The position numbers were made by a program, and so were the translations under genes. A stretch of 64,000 nucleotides of DNA from an uncultured Verrucomicrobiota bacterium (GTDB taxonomy: Bacteria; Verrucomicrobiota; Verrucomicrobiia; Opitutales; Opitutaceae). Within the stretch, counting starts at the first letter, position 1; each line of letters starts with the position of its first letter. The notes under the pieces were generated by a model. It had not been told where the DNA came from. It saw only the letters and a list, made by a program, of their open reading frames with translations, and searched no databases. The stretch is from the NCBI GenBank assembly GCA_903869675.1, contig CAIQAB010000017.1, forward strand, positions 62,001 to 126,000, in the 5' to 3' direction. Of this stretch, positions 26,830 through 35,744 are shown piece by piece.

Positions 26830-27291
26830 ATGAAAACCGCGTTCCACGTTCTTGCCCTCCTCGCCGCCTGCGTCTGTCTGCACGCCGAATCCCCTGCCCC
26901 GTCCACGCCCGCTCCGAAAGCCGAACACGGGCAGGAAACCGAGCTAAATGACAAAATGGACGAGATGAGGGGCGCTTTCAAAAAACTCCGCAGCCAGATC
27001 GCCAACCCCGACGCCAACGCCTCCTCCCTTCAACTTGTAGCCCGCCTGCGCACCGCCACCGAAGCATCGATCCCACTCGTTCCCGAAAAAACCCAATTAA
27101 TCCCGGAGGCTGACCGCGAGAAATTCGTCGCCGCCTACATGGCCAAGATGAAGGACTTCCTCGCCGAGGTGCAAAAACTCGAGATCGCGCTCCAAGCCGG
27201 CAAAAACGACGAAGCCGCTACGATTCTAGCCCGACTGGGAACCATGCAAAAAGAGGGACACCGGGAGTTCCGCCCGGCCAAAAAAGACTAG
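26830..27291 (+). CDS. Cytochrome b562-like periplasmic protein
   Basis: A 153-residue exported helical protein with signal peptide MKTAFHVLALLAACVCLHA. The mature part resembles cytochrome b562, a four-helix bundle: ELNDKMDEMRGAFKKL near the start offers the axial Met, and MQKEGHREFR at the end offers the axial His, in the positions of Met7 and His102. There is no CXXCH, so heme would be non-covalent. These conserved ligands are my main evidence; overall similarity is moderate. The function of cytochrome b562 is poorly defined, though small electron transfer is assumed. It follows the HPr gene by 85 bases. Confidence 0.7.
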   Translation: MKTAFHVLALLAACVCLHAESPAPSTPAPKAEHGQETELNDKMDEMRGAFKKLRSQIANPDANASSLQLVARLRTATEASIPLVPEKTQLIPEADREKFVAAYMAKMKDFLAEVQKLEIALQAGKNDEAATILARLGTMQKEGHREFRPAKKD

Positions 27292-27550
27292 TCAACCGCT
27301 CGACCAATGCAGGGCTCGAGGCAGACGCCCGCCTAGGCCCGGCGCTTCAGACGCAGGCGGGCCCGCGCAGTTCCGGTTGCCCTTAGGCATCAAGCCAAGA
27401 AACGCATTCTGTTTCTTATCATCTTAATGTGACAGGTCGAAGCCATCCTGCCTGTCCGAATTCATCGGCTGCCCACTGGGGCCCAAGGTGGTCACACCGT
27501 TGAAAAACGCATTCGACAAGGCGGCGGCGAGGTCCTGAATCTTGACCATC

Positions 27551-27835
27551 ATGGCCTCGCAACCGAACTCCCTCGATAACGTTCACGCCCCCTCCGAGCA
27601 GACTCACGTCACGCCCGTCACCATCGCCATCGATCTGGTGCTGGTCGCGGTCTTTTTCTACAAAATGTTCGGCTGGGTAAAGAGCCACGTGCCCGCCAGC
27701 AGCCCCGGCTTCATTTTATTCTTTGGCGCCTCCACGGCGCTGTGCGTCACCGGCGTGTTCTGGATGGCGATTCAGATGTTCCGCGTCGTGCTGGCCGGCG
27801 AAAAACGCCTAAAGGCCGAGCGCGCCGCCAAATAA
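27551..27835 (+). CDS. Small two-helix membrane protein, unknown
   Basis: A 94-residue protein with two predicted membrane segments (TIAIDLVLVAVFFYKMF and FILFFGASTALCVTGVFWMA) and a basic C-terminal tail (EKRLKAERAAK). I recognise no family. The ATG at 27551 is preferred to 27542, which only adds three residues. The coding potential is good (GC-rich third positions) and a strong terminator follows 27 bases downstream, so it is likely expressed as a single gene. Confidence 0.65.
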   Translation: MASQPNSLDNVHAPSEQTHVTPVTIAIDLVLVAVFFYKMFGWVKSHVPASSPGFILFFGASTALCVTGVFWMAIQMFRVVLAGEKRLKAERAAK

Positions 27836-27862
27836 GCCCCGCCGCCCGCATCCACCCCTCGC

Positions 27863-27893
27863 GGCCGCGATCCCGGATCGCGGCCTTTTCGTT
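27863..27893 (+). terminator. Rho-independent terminator before mntR
   Basis: A 10-bp perfect stem (GGCCGCGATC / GATCGCGGCC) with a three-base loop and a short T-rich tail (TTTTCGTTT). It ends the small membrane protein transcript. Confidence 0.8.
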
Positions 27894-27907
27894 TCCCAGC
27901 ACCGCCC

Positions 27908-28342
27908 GTGACCGACCCCGTCACCAACCCGTCCGCCCCGCCCCGGACCACCGCTGCCGCCGAGGACTACTTGGAACGCATCGCCGGGCTGATCAAAAAC
28001 AAAGGCTACGCCCGCGTCGTTGATATCGCCGCCGAGCTGAAAATTTCCCAGGCCAGCGTGACCACCATGGTGCAGCGCTTGGACGTGGAGGGTCTGGTCA
28101 AATATGAAAAATACCGCGGCATGGTCCTGACCGACGCCGGCGAGGCCGTGGCCGCCCGCATCGCGCACCGCCACGAGTTACTCACCCAATTACTACGCTT
28201 TTTCGAGTTACCCGAGGACGTGATTTTCCGCGACGTGGAAGGTATGGAACACCACATAAGTGGCGAGACCCTGGACGCCCTCGAACGCCTAACCCGCCAC
28301 CTGCACGCCCACCCCGAGATCGTAGCCCAGCTCCGGCGCTGA
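27908..28342 (+). CDS. mntR: Manganese-responsive transcriptional regulator MntR
   Basis: A 144-residue DtxR/MntR-family repressor that binds DNA when loaded with Mn(II) and limits manganese uptake. The sequence follows Bacillus MntR closely: AEDYLERIAGLIKNKGYA (metal ligands Asp20 and Glu23), winged helix VVDIAAELKISQASVTTMVQ, LVKYEKYRGMVLT, then AHRHELLTQLLRFF and DVEGMEHHISGET, which supply the remaining His and Glu ligands. There is no SH3-like third domain, as in true MntR. Start GTG 27908. No manganese transporter gene is adjacent; the convergent neighbour is a chromate transporter. Confidence 0.92.
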   Translation: MTDPVTNPSAPPRTTAAAEDYLERIAGLIKNKGYARVVDIAAELKISQASVTTMVQRLDVEGLVKYEKYRGMVLTDAGEAVAARIAHRHELLTQLLRFFELPEDVIFRDVEGMEHHISGETLDALERLTRHLHAHPEIVAQLRR

Positions 28343-28355
28343 ACAACGCCCGGCC

Positions 28356-29699
28356 TCAGCGGAGCACAGTTGTCCACAACCACCCCGCCGCACCGGCGGC
28401 CGCGATGACCGCGATCAAGTTGGCCTTGAACCGGTGCAATGCCACGAAGGCCGCCGCGCTCAACGCAACTGCAAACCAGTCCCACCGCACGCCCGCCCCG
28501 GTCGCTGGCCGCCAGATTTGCCAAGCGAACCAAACAGCCAGGTTGAGCACCACGCCGGCCACCGCCGCCGTTACCGCCCCCAGCGCCGCCCCCAGCGCGG
28601 GTTTTTCTCGCAGTCGTTCGACGTGCGGCGCGCCGAGAAAGATCCATAGAAAACACGGCGCAAAAGTCACCCAAATCGTCATGGCCGCGCAGAGCGTTGC
28701 TGCGCATAACGGGGAAAGGCCGCTGTCCGGGTGGTTCCACCCGCCCATGAAACCCACAAACTGCAGCACCATGATCAGCGGCCCCGGTGTGGTCTCCGCA
28801 AAGGCCAGCCCAGCCAGCATCTGCGGCCCGTCAAGCCACCCGTGCACCTCGACCGCCCGCTGCGCAACGTAAGGAAGGACCGCATACGCTCCACCAAAAG
28901 TAACCACTGCCGCCCGCCCGAAAAAGAGCCCCTGCGCGACCAGCGTGCTTCCCCACCCGACCACAAAGCCCGCCGCCACAATGGGTGCCACCCAAAGGCC
29001 GCCGCCGAGCAAAAGCACCCACAAGGCCCGCCGCCAGCCCGCCGCAGAGGCGCCCTGGTCCGCCGCCGCGTCCAGCGCGCCGCCACCGGTCGGTGCAGTC
29101 GTCTTGACCGGAAACCACTGCGGCACGAATCGCCGCCCCGCCCAACCGGCAAGCGCCGCCCCGCCCACGATCCAAGGAAATCCGACGCCGAATCCAAACA
29201 GCAAAACGAAGGCCGCCGCAGCGATAGCCGCCAGAGCGGGCGCCGCCAGTGACTTGATCGCAAGCCGCGGCACGGCCGCGGCCACGACCGCCACGACCGC
29301 CGGCTTCAGGCCCGCCAAAATACCCGCCAGCCAAGGAGCTTCGCCATGGACCACGTAAAGGTAGCTCAGCCCCCAGAGGATAAACGCCGAGGGCATAACG
29401 AAAAGCAGCCCCGCCGCCAGCCCGCCGCGCGTCCGGTGCAACAACCAACCACAGTAGATCGCGAGTTGCTGCGCCTCCGGCCCGGGCAGGAGCATACAAA
29501 AGTTCAAGGCGTGCAAAAAACGCTCCTGCCCGATCCACCGTCTTTTCTCCACCAGCTCGCGCTGCATGATCGCGATCTGCCCCGCCGGCCCGCCGAAGCT
29601 GATGAAGCCGAGCTTCAGCCAAAACCGCAGGGCCTCGCCAAACCTGGGCGCCGCCAGGTCGCCACCCGCGCCATCCGCGTGCTGGCCGGATCGCTCCAT
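28356..29699 (-). CDS. chrA: Chromate transporter, long-chain ChrA type
   Basis: A 447-residue inner-membrane CHR-family protein made of two homologous halves. The first carries LGFISFGGPAGQIAIMQREL and the second VVTFGGAYAVLPYVAQRAV, both with the GG(P/A) signature, each followed by the helix end with LPGPEAQQLA or TTPGPLIMVLQ. Long-chain ChrA exports chromate; whether this one does is not shown. I used the ATG at 29699; the longer frame to 29876 would run into the aminotransferase gene. It sits 11 bases after that gene on the same strand, and its stop faces mntR. Confidence 0.9.
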   Translation of the reverse strand: MERSGQHADGAGGDLAAPRFGEALRFWLKLGFISFGGPAGQIAIMQRELVEKRRWIGQERFLHALNFCMLLPGPEAQQLAIYCGWLLHRTRGGLAAGLLFVMPSAFILWGLSYLYVVHGEAPWLAGILAGLKPAVVAVVAAAVPRLAIKSLAAPALAAIAAAAFVLLFGFGVGFPWIVGGAALAGWAGRRFVPQWFPVKTTAPTGGGALDAAADQGASAAGWRRALWVLLLGGGLWVAPIVAAGFVVGWGSTLVAQGLFFGRAAVVTFGGAYAVLPYVAQRAVEVHGWLDGPQMLAGLAFAETTPGPLIMVLQFVGFMGGWNHPDSGLSPLCAATLCAAMTIWVTFAPCFLWIFLGAPHVERLREKPALGAALGAVTAAVAGVVLNLAVWFAWQIWRPATGAGVRWDWFAVALSAAAFVALHRFKANLIAVIAAAGAAGWLWTTVLR

Positions 29700-29710
29700 G
29701 GCCGCGCCGC

Positions 29711-30877
29711 TCAAACCCGCCCTTGGCGCAGCCGCAACAAGCGCTCGCCCGCCGCCTTGATAACCTCGCGCCCCTTGGCGAAATGCAGCCGGACGTAGCG
29801 ATTCTCCGCACCCGGAAAAAACGAGGAACCCGGCACCGGAGCCACTCCGATCTCCCGTGCCATCCAGTGCGCGCACTCCACGTCGCTCGAGAAACCGAGC
29901 GGCGTCACCTCAAGCATGACAAAATAAGCGCCCTCCGGCCGCGAGTAGCCTAGTCCAGTGCGGTCCAGATAGGAGAGCAGCAGGTCACGCCTGGCCTGAT
30001 ACTCCGTGCACAAACCGGCGTAATAATCCGGCCCCCAGCCCAGCGCCGTCACCACCGCATGCTGGAGCGGCGCGGCCGCGCCGATGGTGAGAAAATCGTG
30101 CACCTTGCGCGCCTGGGCGATGACCGCCGCTGGGGCTTGAACGTAGCCAAGGCGCCACCCCGTGATGGAAAACGTCTTGGAGAGCGACGAACAGGTGAGC
30201 GTGCGCTCCGCCATGCCGGGGAGCGTTGCAAAGTAGATGTGTTCACGACCGTCGTAGACGAGGTGCTCGTAAACCTCGTCCGTGATGATAAAGGTATCAA
30301 ACTCCTCCGCGAGCGCCGCAATCTGAAGGAGCTCAGCCCGGGTAAAAACTCGCCCGCTTGGGTTGCTCGGATTACAGAGGATAAAGGCCTTTAGCCCGCC
30401 GCCGCTGGCGAAGGCGGCCCGCAGTTCGGCTGGATCGAAACCGTAACCAGGAGGATGCAACGGCACATGCACCGCCGTCGCCCCGGTCAGAATGGCGTCT
30501 GCGTTGTAGTTTTCGTAAAACGGCGAGAACATACCCACGCGGTCGCCAGGGTCACAGACCGTCATCATCGCAACCATCATCGCTTCAGTGCCGCCACAGG
30601 TAACGACGAGCTCGCCCGCCGCATCGACTGGGCGACCGGAAAAACGCCCGATCTTCGCCGCGAGGGCATCGCGCAACTCGGGCGAACCCCAGGTCACCGC
30701 GTATTGATGACGACCGGCATCCATCGCCGCCCGCGCCGCCATGATCAGGGCCTCCGGCGGATCGCCGTCGGGAAACCCCTGCGCAAGATTGATTGCACCA
30801 TGGCGGGCAGCGACCCGCGACATCTCGCGGATCAGTGATTCGGTGAAGACGGATGTGCGCCGGGAAGTCGTGGGCAT
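29711..30877 (-). CDS. PLP-dependent aminotransferase (class I/II)
   Basis: A 388-residue fold-type I aminotransferase. Visible motifs are INLAQGFPDGDPPEAL (substrate pocket), FYENYNADAI, LCNPSNPSGRVFTRAEL, FIITDEVYEHLVYDG (PLP-binding Asp and Tyr) and SSLSKTFSITGWRLGY with the Schiff-base lysine. This pattern is closest to kynurenine-oxoglutarate/methionine aminotransferases (YbdL-like). Substrate not determinable. It is 11 bases upstream of chrA and 50 bases downstream of the LysM lipoprotein gene, all on the minus strand. Confidence 0.9.
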   Translation of the reverse strand: MPTTSRRTSVFTESLIREMSRVAARHGAINLAQGFPDGDPPEALIMAARAAMDAGRHQYAVTWGSPELRDALAAKIGRFSGRPVDAAGELVVTCGGTEAMMVAMMTVCDPGDRVGMFSPFYENYNADAILTGATAVHVPLHPPGYGFDPAELRAAFASGGGLKAFILCNPSNPSGRVFTRAELLQIAALAEEFDTFIITDEVYEHLVYDGREHIYFATLPGMAERTLTCSSLSKTFSITGWRLGYVQAPAAVIAQARKVHDFLTIGAAAPLQHAVVTALGWGPDYYAGLCTEYQARRDLLLSYLDRTGLGYSRPEGAYFVMLEVTPLGFSSDVECAHWMAREIGVAPVPGSSFFPGAENRYVRLHFAKGREVIKAAGERLLRLRQGRV

Positions 30878-30927
30878 CGGAAAAAAGGTTGGGCGAGAGC
30901 ATCTCGGGCGAAAAATGGGACGCCTGG

Positions 30928-31836
30928 TTACTGCGGAATCTTCAATTCCATCCCGATCCGCAGCGTGCCCTCGTTGGGCATAACATCGCGGTTCGCCGCA
31001 TAGATGTCGCGGAAACGCGAACGCGTTCCGTAATAGCGCAGTGAAATTAGCTGAAGCGTATCTCCCTTGGCCACGACATGCCGGCGTATCCCGGCCGCCG
31101 GGGCGGATAAAGCAGGCGGCGGCAAAGCCTGAGCCACTGGGGCGGGCGCCGGAAGAGGCGCCGGAACGACCGGGATCGGCGAGACCTCGACCGGCGCCGC
31201 ATATTCCGGCCCGGCGCCACGCGCCGCCTTTCCGGTCAAGGGCGCGTCGGCGATAAACCCACCCTGCGAGGGCTCGAGCTCAAAGCCCGGCGAAACCGAG
31301 AGGCCCTCGCCCGCCGCCGCCTGGCGGGTGGTGTCGAGCACCGCCGCCCGCGCACCCGCAAGCTGTTCCTTGAGTTGCAGATTCTCCCGCTGCAAACGAT
31401 CAATCGCGTCCATCAGGTCGGTGCGCTCCACCTGGTTGTCCAGCGGTTGGGCCGGCAGGGTGCGGGCAAAATCGCGGATGCAGGCCTCAATACTTTGCAA
31501 CACCAGCCGCGCCTGCTCCGTGCCCGGACGCAGCTCACGGTAGCGCCGGTAGTGGTAGATGGCCGCGATCGGGTCCTTGATATGCTTGTGATAAAGGATG
31601 CCCACCTCGAGGTGGGACTCCGCCGCCGCCCCGCCGCGCTGATCGATGAGGCGGAGAAACTGGGCCAGCGCCTCCTGCTCCCGCCCCATGCGCAGCAACT
31701 CCTTGGCCCGGCGGTAGTCGGGATCATCCGCCTCCGCCGTGAAGGGCATGACTGACTGCGGCCCGCACCCGGTATGCAGGAGCGGCACAAGGGCTAGCGC
31801 GGAGAGGAGAAAAAGGGACGGCGAACGACGACGCAT
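30928..31836 (-). CDS. LysM-domain lipoprotein with TPR-like region
   Basis: A 302-residue lipoprotein: MRRRSPSLFLLSALALVPLLHTGC ends in a lipobox. A helical TPR-like region follows (DPDYRRAKELLRMGREQEALAQFLRLID), then a short coiled coil (DAIDRLQRENLQLKEQL), a proline/alanine-rich linker, and a C-terminal LysM domain (RHVVAKGDTLQLISLRYY ... GMELKIPQ) that should bind peptidoglycan. I set the start at ATG 31836 because it places the lipobox correctly. It probably tethers the outer membrane to the wall or scaffolds a complex. It is divergent from kdsD. Confidence 0.85.
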   Translation of the reverse strand: MRRRSPSLFLLSALALVPLLHTGCGPQSVMPFTAEADDPDYRRAKELLRMGREQEALAQFLRLIDQRGGAAAESHLEVGILYHKHIKDPIAAIYHYRRYRELRPGTEQARLVLQSIEACIRDFARTLPAQPLDNQVERTDLMDAIDRLQRENLQLKEQLAGARAAVLDTTRQAAAGEGLSVSPGFELEPSQGGFIADAPLTGKAARGAGPEYAAPVEVSPIPVVPAPLPAPAPVAQALPPPALSAPAAGIRRHVVAKGDTLQLISLRYYGTRSRFRDIYAANRDVMPNEGTLRIGMELKIPQ

Positions 31837-31938
31837 GACGCGAAAAAGGGAACAGACGGGAAACCAGAGGGAAAAGGGAGTTGAACGAAAAAACCGACAG
31901 ACCAAGTCTTGCGACTCCCTCAAGGACACAAACCCGAA

Positions 31939-32928
31939 ATGGCCCTAGACTCCACCTTCGTCCTCCGCCGCGCCCGCCAGGTCCTTCGCATCGAGCAGGA
32001 GGCCCTCGCGGCCACCCGCGAGGCGCTCGGCGCGGAGTTCGTCGCTGCGGCCCGCGCCGTGCACGAAACCCTGGTCGCCGGCCGCAAACTCGTTTTCACC
32101 GGCGTAGGCAAGTCCGCCCACATCGCCCAGAAACTCGCCGGCACCTTCAATAGCACTGGCGCGCCCTCCAGCTTTCTCGACGCCACCCAGGCCCTGCACG
32201 GCGACCTCGGCATGGTATCGGAAGGCGATCTCGCCCTCATACTCTCGAATAGCGGCCAGACCGACGAGGTGTTGAAACTTGTGCCGCTGCTGCGCCGCTT
32301 CGGTGTGCGTCTGGTGGCCTTCACCGCCCGCCCCGAATCCGACCTGGCCTCGGGCTGTGACCTCCGCCTCGTTTACAAGGTGCCCAAGGAGGCCTGCCCG
32401 CTCGCCCTTGCCCCCACCGCCAGCACGACCGCCGCCCTCGCCCTCGGCGACGCCCTCGCGATGGTCTTGCTCGAGGCCCGCGGCCTAACCCGGGATGACT
32501 TCGCCCGCTACCACCCCGCCGGCAACCTCGGCCGCGTGCTCTTGCTGAAGGTCGGCGACATCATGCGAGCCGGCGACCGCCTGCCGGTCGCCCCCGAAAA
32601 CATCACCGTGCAAGACGCCATCCTGCGCATGACCAAAGCCCGCAGCGGCAGCATCGCGTTGGTCCACCCACGCACCGGCAAACTCACCGGCATCCTCACC
32701 GACGGCGATTTCCGCCGCAGCGCCCTCACCGGCCCCGATTTTCTGCAAAAAACCGCAGCCAGCTTCATGACACGCGGTCCCAAGACCATCTCGGCCGACG
32801 CCCTTGGAGTCGACGCCCTGCGCCTGTTCGAAGCCCACAAAATCGACGACCTCATCGTCGTTGACGCCAAGGGCAAACCCGTCGGCCTCGTCGACGGTCA
32901 GGACCTGCCGAAGCTCAAGATCGTCTAG
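31939..32928 (+). CDS. kdsD: Arabinose-5-phosphate isomerase KdsD/KpsF
   Basis: A 329-residue cytoplasmic enzyme converting ribulose-5-phosphate to arabinose-5-phosphate, the first step to Kdo. It has an N-terminal SIS domain with TGVGKSAHIAQKLAGTFNS, FLDATQALHGDLGM and LILSNSGQTDEVL, followed by PTASTTAALALGDALA and DFARYHPAGNLGRVLL. Two CBS domains follow (VGDIMRAGDRLP... and SFMTRGPKTISADAL...). All are standard for KdsD. ATG 31939. Together with kdsB at 25630 it supports LPS biosynthesis. Confidence 0.95.
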   Translation: MALDSTFVLRRARQVLRIEQEALAATREALGAEFVAAARAVHETLVAGRKLVFTGVGKSAHIAQKLAGTFNSTGAPSSFLDATQALHGDLGMVSEGDLALILSNSGQTDEVLKLVPLLRRFGVRLVAFTARPESDLASGCDLRLVYKVPKEACPLALAPTASTTAALALGDALAMVLLEARGLTRDDFARYHPAGNLGRVLLLKVGDIMRAGDRLPVAPENITVQDAILRMTKARSGSIALVHPRTGKLTGILTDGDFRRSALTGPDFLQKTAASFMTRGPKTISADALGVDALRLFEAHKIDDLIVVDAKGKPVGLVDGQDLPKLKIV

Positions 32929-33041
32929 ACGGTCCCGTCTCCCGAGGCACCCCGCAGCGACGCCTTCGCCCATTTTCCCACCTCCGGCCGGATCACGTTT
33001 TTCGTCGTCCCGTTTCTCGGATTTGTGGCTAGATTCTCACC

Positions 33042-34706
33042 ATGCCCACGCCCGCTTTTCACTACGCCGAGCCCTTCCCCCTCGGTCCCGACAACACCGA
33101 ATACCGCCTGCTGTCCAAAGACGGCGTCGCCACCGCCACCTTCGAGGGTAAAACGATCCTGAAGGTCGCGCCCGAGGCCCTCACCCATCTGGCCCGCGAG
33201 GCCTACCACGACGCAAATTTCTACCTACGCCCCGCCCACCTCGAACAAGTCGCCGGCATCCTTTCCGACCCCGAGGCCTCCGACAACGACCGCTACGTCG
33301 CCCTCACGCTCCTGCGCAACGCTGAGGTCGCTGCCCAAGGTATCCTGCCGCTCTGCCAAGACACCGGCACCGCCGCCATCCTCGGCTACAAGGGCCAGCA
33401 GGTCTGGACCGATTGCAACGACGCCGAGGCCCTCTCCCGAGGCGTCTACGAGGCCTACACCCAGGAAAACCTCCGCTACTCCCAAAACGCCCCGCTCGAC
33501 ATGTGGCGCGAGGTCAACACCGGCACCAACCTTCCCGCCCAAATCGACCTCATGGCCGCGCCCGGTGATTATTACAAATTTCTGTTCATCTCCAAGGGCG
33601 GCGGCTCGGCGAATAAGATGTTCCTCTTTCAGGAAACCCGCGCCGTGCTCACACCGGCCGGTCTGGAGAAATTCGTCACCGACAAACTTGGCTACCTCGG
33701 CACCTCCGCCTGCCCGCCCTACCACCTCGCGTTCGTCATCGGCGGCACCTCCGCCGAAGCGACAATGAAGACGCTCAAGCTAGCCTCGACCAAATACTAC
33801 GATGGCCTGCCCACCACCGGCGACGAGCACGGCCGCGCCTTCCGCGACCTGGAATGGGAGGGAAAGATTCTCGACCTCGCCCGCCGGACCGGCATCGGCG
33901 CACAGTTCGGCGGCAAATACTTCGCTCTAGACGTGCGCGTGATCCGCCTGCCCCGCCACGGAGCCTCCCTGCCCATCGGCATGGGCGTCTCCTGCTCCGC
34001 CGACCGGAACATCAAGGCCAGGATCAACCAGGCCGGCATCTGGCTCGAAAAACTTGAAACCAACCCCGGCCGCTTCCTCGCCCCCGCCCAACGCCAGATC
34101 AAGGACGACAAGTCCGTCCGCATCGACCTGAACCAGCCGATGCCCGCCATCCTGGCCGAGCTATCTAAACACCCCACGACCACCCGCGTATTGCTCAACG
34201 GCCCGCTGGTCGTCGCCCGTGATATCGCTCACGCCAAACTAAAGGAACGTATCGACGCCGGCCTCGGTCTGCCCGACTACCTCAAAAATCACCCCGTCTA
34301 CTACGCCGGCCCCGCCAAGACCCCCGCCGGCTACGCGTCCGGCAGCTTCGGCCCCACCACTGCGGGCCGGATGGACAGCTACGTTGATCTTTTCCAGTCG
34401 CTCGGCGGCAGCCTGATCATGCTCGCCAAGGGTAACCGCTCCAAAGCCGTGACCGATGCCTGCGCCAAATACGGCGGTTTTTACCTCGGCAGCATCGGCG
34501 GCCCCGCCGCCATCTTGGCCAAAGAGAACATCAAGAAAGTCGAGGTCCTCGAATACCCAGAACTCGGCATGGAAGCGGTGTGGAAAATCGAGGTGGAGGA
34601 TTTTCCAGCGTTCATTTTGGTGGACGACAAGGGCAACGACTTCTTCGCCCAAGGCTGCGGCGCCTGCCTCCCCGGCGGCCTCACCGCCGCCGCCGCCAAG
34701 AAATAA
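33042..34706 (+). CDS. Class I fumarate hydratase
   Basis: A 554-residue iron-sulfur fumarase (FumA/FumB type) interconverting fumarate and malate in the TCA cycle. The cluster cysteines appear in [32 protein letters not shown] and [15 protein letters not shown]. The C-terminal beta domain includes [20 protein letters not shown] and [20 protein letters not shown]. Length and domain order match FumA (residues 1-~375 alpha domain, then FumB-type C-terminal domain). It stands alone between kdsD and tRNA-Lys. Start ATG 33042. Confidence 0.94.
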   Translation: MPTPAFHYAEPFPLGPDNTEYRLLSKDGVATATFEGKTILKVAPEALTHLAREAYHDANFYLRPAHLEQVAGILSDPEASDNDRYVALTLLRNAEVAAQGILPLCQDTGTAAILGYKGQQVWTDCNDAEALSRGVYEAYTQENLRYSQNAPLDMWREVNTGTNLPAQIDLMAAPGDYYKFLFISKGGGSANKMFLFQETRAVLTPAGLEKFVTDKLGYLGTSACPPYHLAFVIGGTSAEATMKTLKLASTKYYDGLPTTGDEHGRAFRDLEWEGKILDLARRTGIGAQFGGKYFALDVRVIRLPRHGASLPIGMGVSCSADRNIKARINQAGIWLEKLETNPGRFLAPAQRQIKDDKSVRIDLNQPMPAILAELSKHPTTTRVLLNGPLVVARDIAHAKLKERIDAGLGLPDYLKNHPVYYAGPAKTPAGYASGSFGPTTAGRMDSYVDLFQSLGGSLIMLAKGNRSKAVTDACAKYGGFYLGSIGGPAAILAKENIKKVEVLEYPELGMEAVWKIEVEDFPAFILVDDKGNDFFAQGCGACLPGGLTAAAAKK

Positions 34707-35084
34707 TCTCCCTGCATCGTTTAAAGGGCCTGAGTCCGCCTTCACGACTTCGCGTATAATCCCTCCTCCGGGATTTATCCGGTGGATTTTAAACTAACCC
34801 GCCAACCCGCCGGGCCGTCTGGCGTCTGACGGTTGCCGGTTGGACGAGGACGGTTTTTCCGCCCAGACGCGCGGCCACAGGAACAAACTTTATCTTGCGG
34901 CGCTGGGAAAACGTCCCGTAGTAACGCCCCCCTCGTGCCAAAGTCGGCCGGGGATTTGGTTCTTTGCCAAGGCTTGCCCTTCAGGTTCCTCCACGCCGCT
35001 TTGTCCTCATCCGACAAGACCCCGGCGCAGGCTCCAGAGCGGCGGGCGCCGGCAGAGTGCCAATTCGTCAAAGTGCATTGGTTT
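34707..35084. other. Intergenic stretch between fumarase and tRNA-Lys
   Basis: This 378-base region contains no convincing gene. A weak hairpin (AATCCC/GGGATT with loop TCCTCC at about 34756-34774) lies 50 bases after the fumarase stop and might end its transcript. The frames open across it on either strand show no codon bias and run into the tRNA, so I treat them as chance. The base composition is somewhat less GC-rich than the genes around it. Confidence 0.5.
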
Positions 35085-35159
35085 CGGGTCGATAGCTCAA
35101 CGGTAGAGCAGCATCCTTTTAAGTTGTTGGTTCCGGGTTCGAATCCCGGTCGACCCACC
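35085..35159 (+). tRNA. tRNA-Lys (TTT anticodon)
   Basis: Cloverleaf: acceptor GGGTCGA/TCGACCC perfect, D-arm GCTC/GAGC, T-arm CCGGG-TTCGAAT-CCCGG, encoded CCA. Anticodon TTT at 35117-35119 in loop CTTTTAA. The anticodon stem GCATC/GTTGT has a T-T mismatch in its fourth pair (30:40), which is unusual but does not break the fold. Confidence 0.9.
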
Positions 35160-35182
35160 AAGCACGGCACACGTCAGCCCGC

Positions 35183-35641
35183 TCACTCCACCGCTTCGTT
35201 GGCAAAGGCCGCGTAAACAATGCCGAGCAGATTCTGCGACGTCACCCGGCCCTGATCCTCGGTTTCGTTGTTCAGGCCCGCGACCCGCCACCCCCCGGCA
35301 TCCAGCGCGATCAAGCGGTGCAACACGAGCGAGCCAAGGTCGCTGCGATAGGCTACATTCATGCCGGCCTTGAGCGCAGCATAGGGTATTTTCTGCAAAA
35401 CCAGCACCGTATTTTCACCGTAAACCGGTCGCATCGAAGAACCCGCCCCGATGACCGTCAACCGGGCCGGATCCAACGCCGCCAAGCTCTCGGCATCCCG
35501 CCAAGCTTGGTTGAGACTTACGTTTGCCCGTGGAGGTGACACCGCCGGCACCGATTTCTCGGTCACCGTTTCGGTGACACAACCAGTCAGCCCGCACAGG
35601 ATCACACCACTGAGGCAAAATCCCCATCTGCCTATCGGCAT
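35183..35641 (-). CDS. Lipoprotein with S24/S26 (signal-peptidase-like) domain
   Basis: A 152-residue protein. From the ATG at 35641 it reads as a lipoprotein signal (GFCLSGVILCGLTGC, Cys21). The mature part holds a LexA/signal-peptidase-type domain: GAGSSMRPVYGENTVLVL with the putative nucleophile Ser69 before Met-x-Pro, then SLVLHRLIALDAGGWRVAG, where bacterial SPase I has Lys-Arg but here His108-Arg. Ser-His is the arrangement of ER/archaeal-type (S26B) peptidases. An exported, lipid-anchored copy is unusual. It may be an active peptidase in the periplasm or only a fold relative. It is divergent from the response regulator gene 103 bases away. Confidence 0.7.
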   Translation of the reverse strand: MPIGRWGFCLSGVILCGLTGCVTETVTEKSVPAVSPPRANVSLNQAWRDAESLAALDPARLTVIGAGSSMRPVYGENTVLVLQKIPYAALKAGMNVAYRSDLGSLVLHRLIALDAGGWRVAGLNNETEDQGRVTSQNLLGIVYAAFANEAVE

Positions 35642-35744
35642 GTTACCGCATGACATACAAGGAACAAGACTTGGCATTCGTAAAAAATCGATAAGATTGG
35701 TAAGGAATTTACTCTGTCCGGTCTTGTGCCGGCCCCTCCTTAAC

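Noticed and set aside
27419-27688. Minus-strand frame upstream of and overlapping the small membrane protein
   Set aside because: Gly/Asp/His-rich translation with no motif; overlaps a better-supported gene on the plus strand.
34775-35170. Minus-strand frame with RPGFEPGTNNLKGC-like start
   Set aside because: This is the well-known false translation of a tRNA complement (here tRNA-Lys); not a protein.
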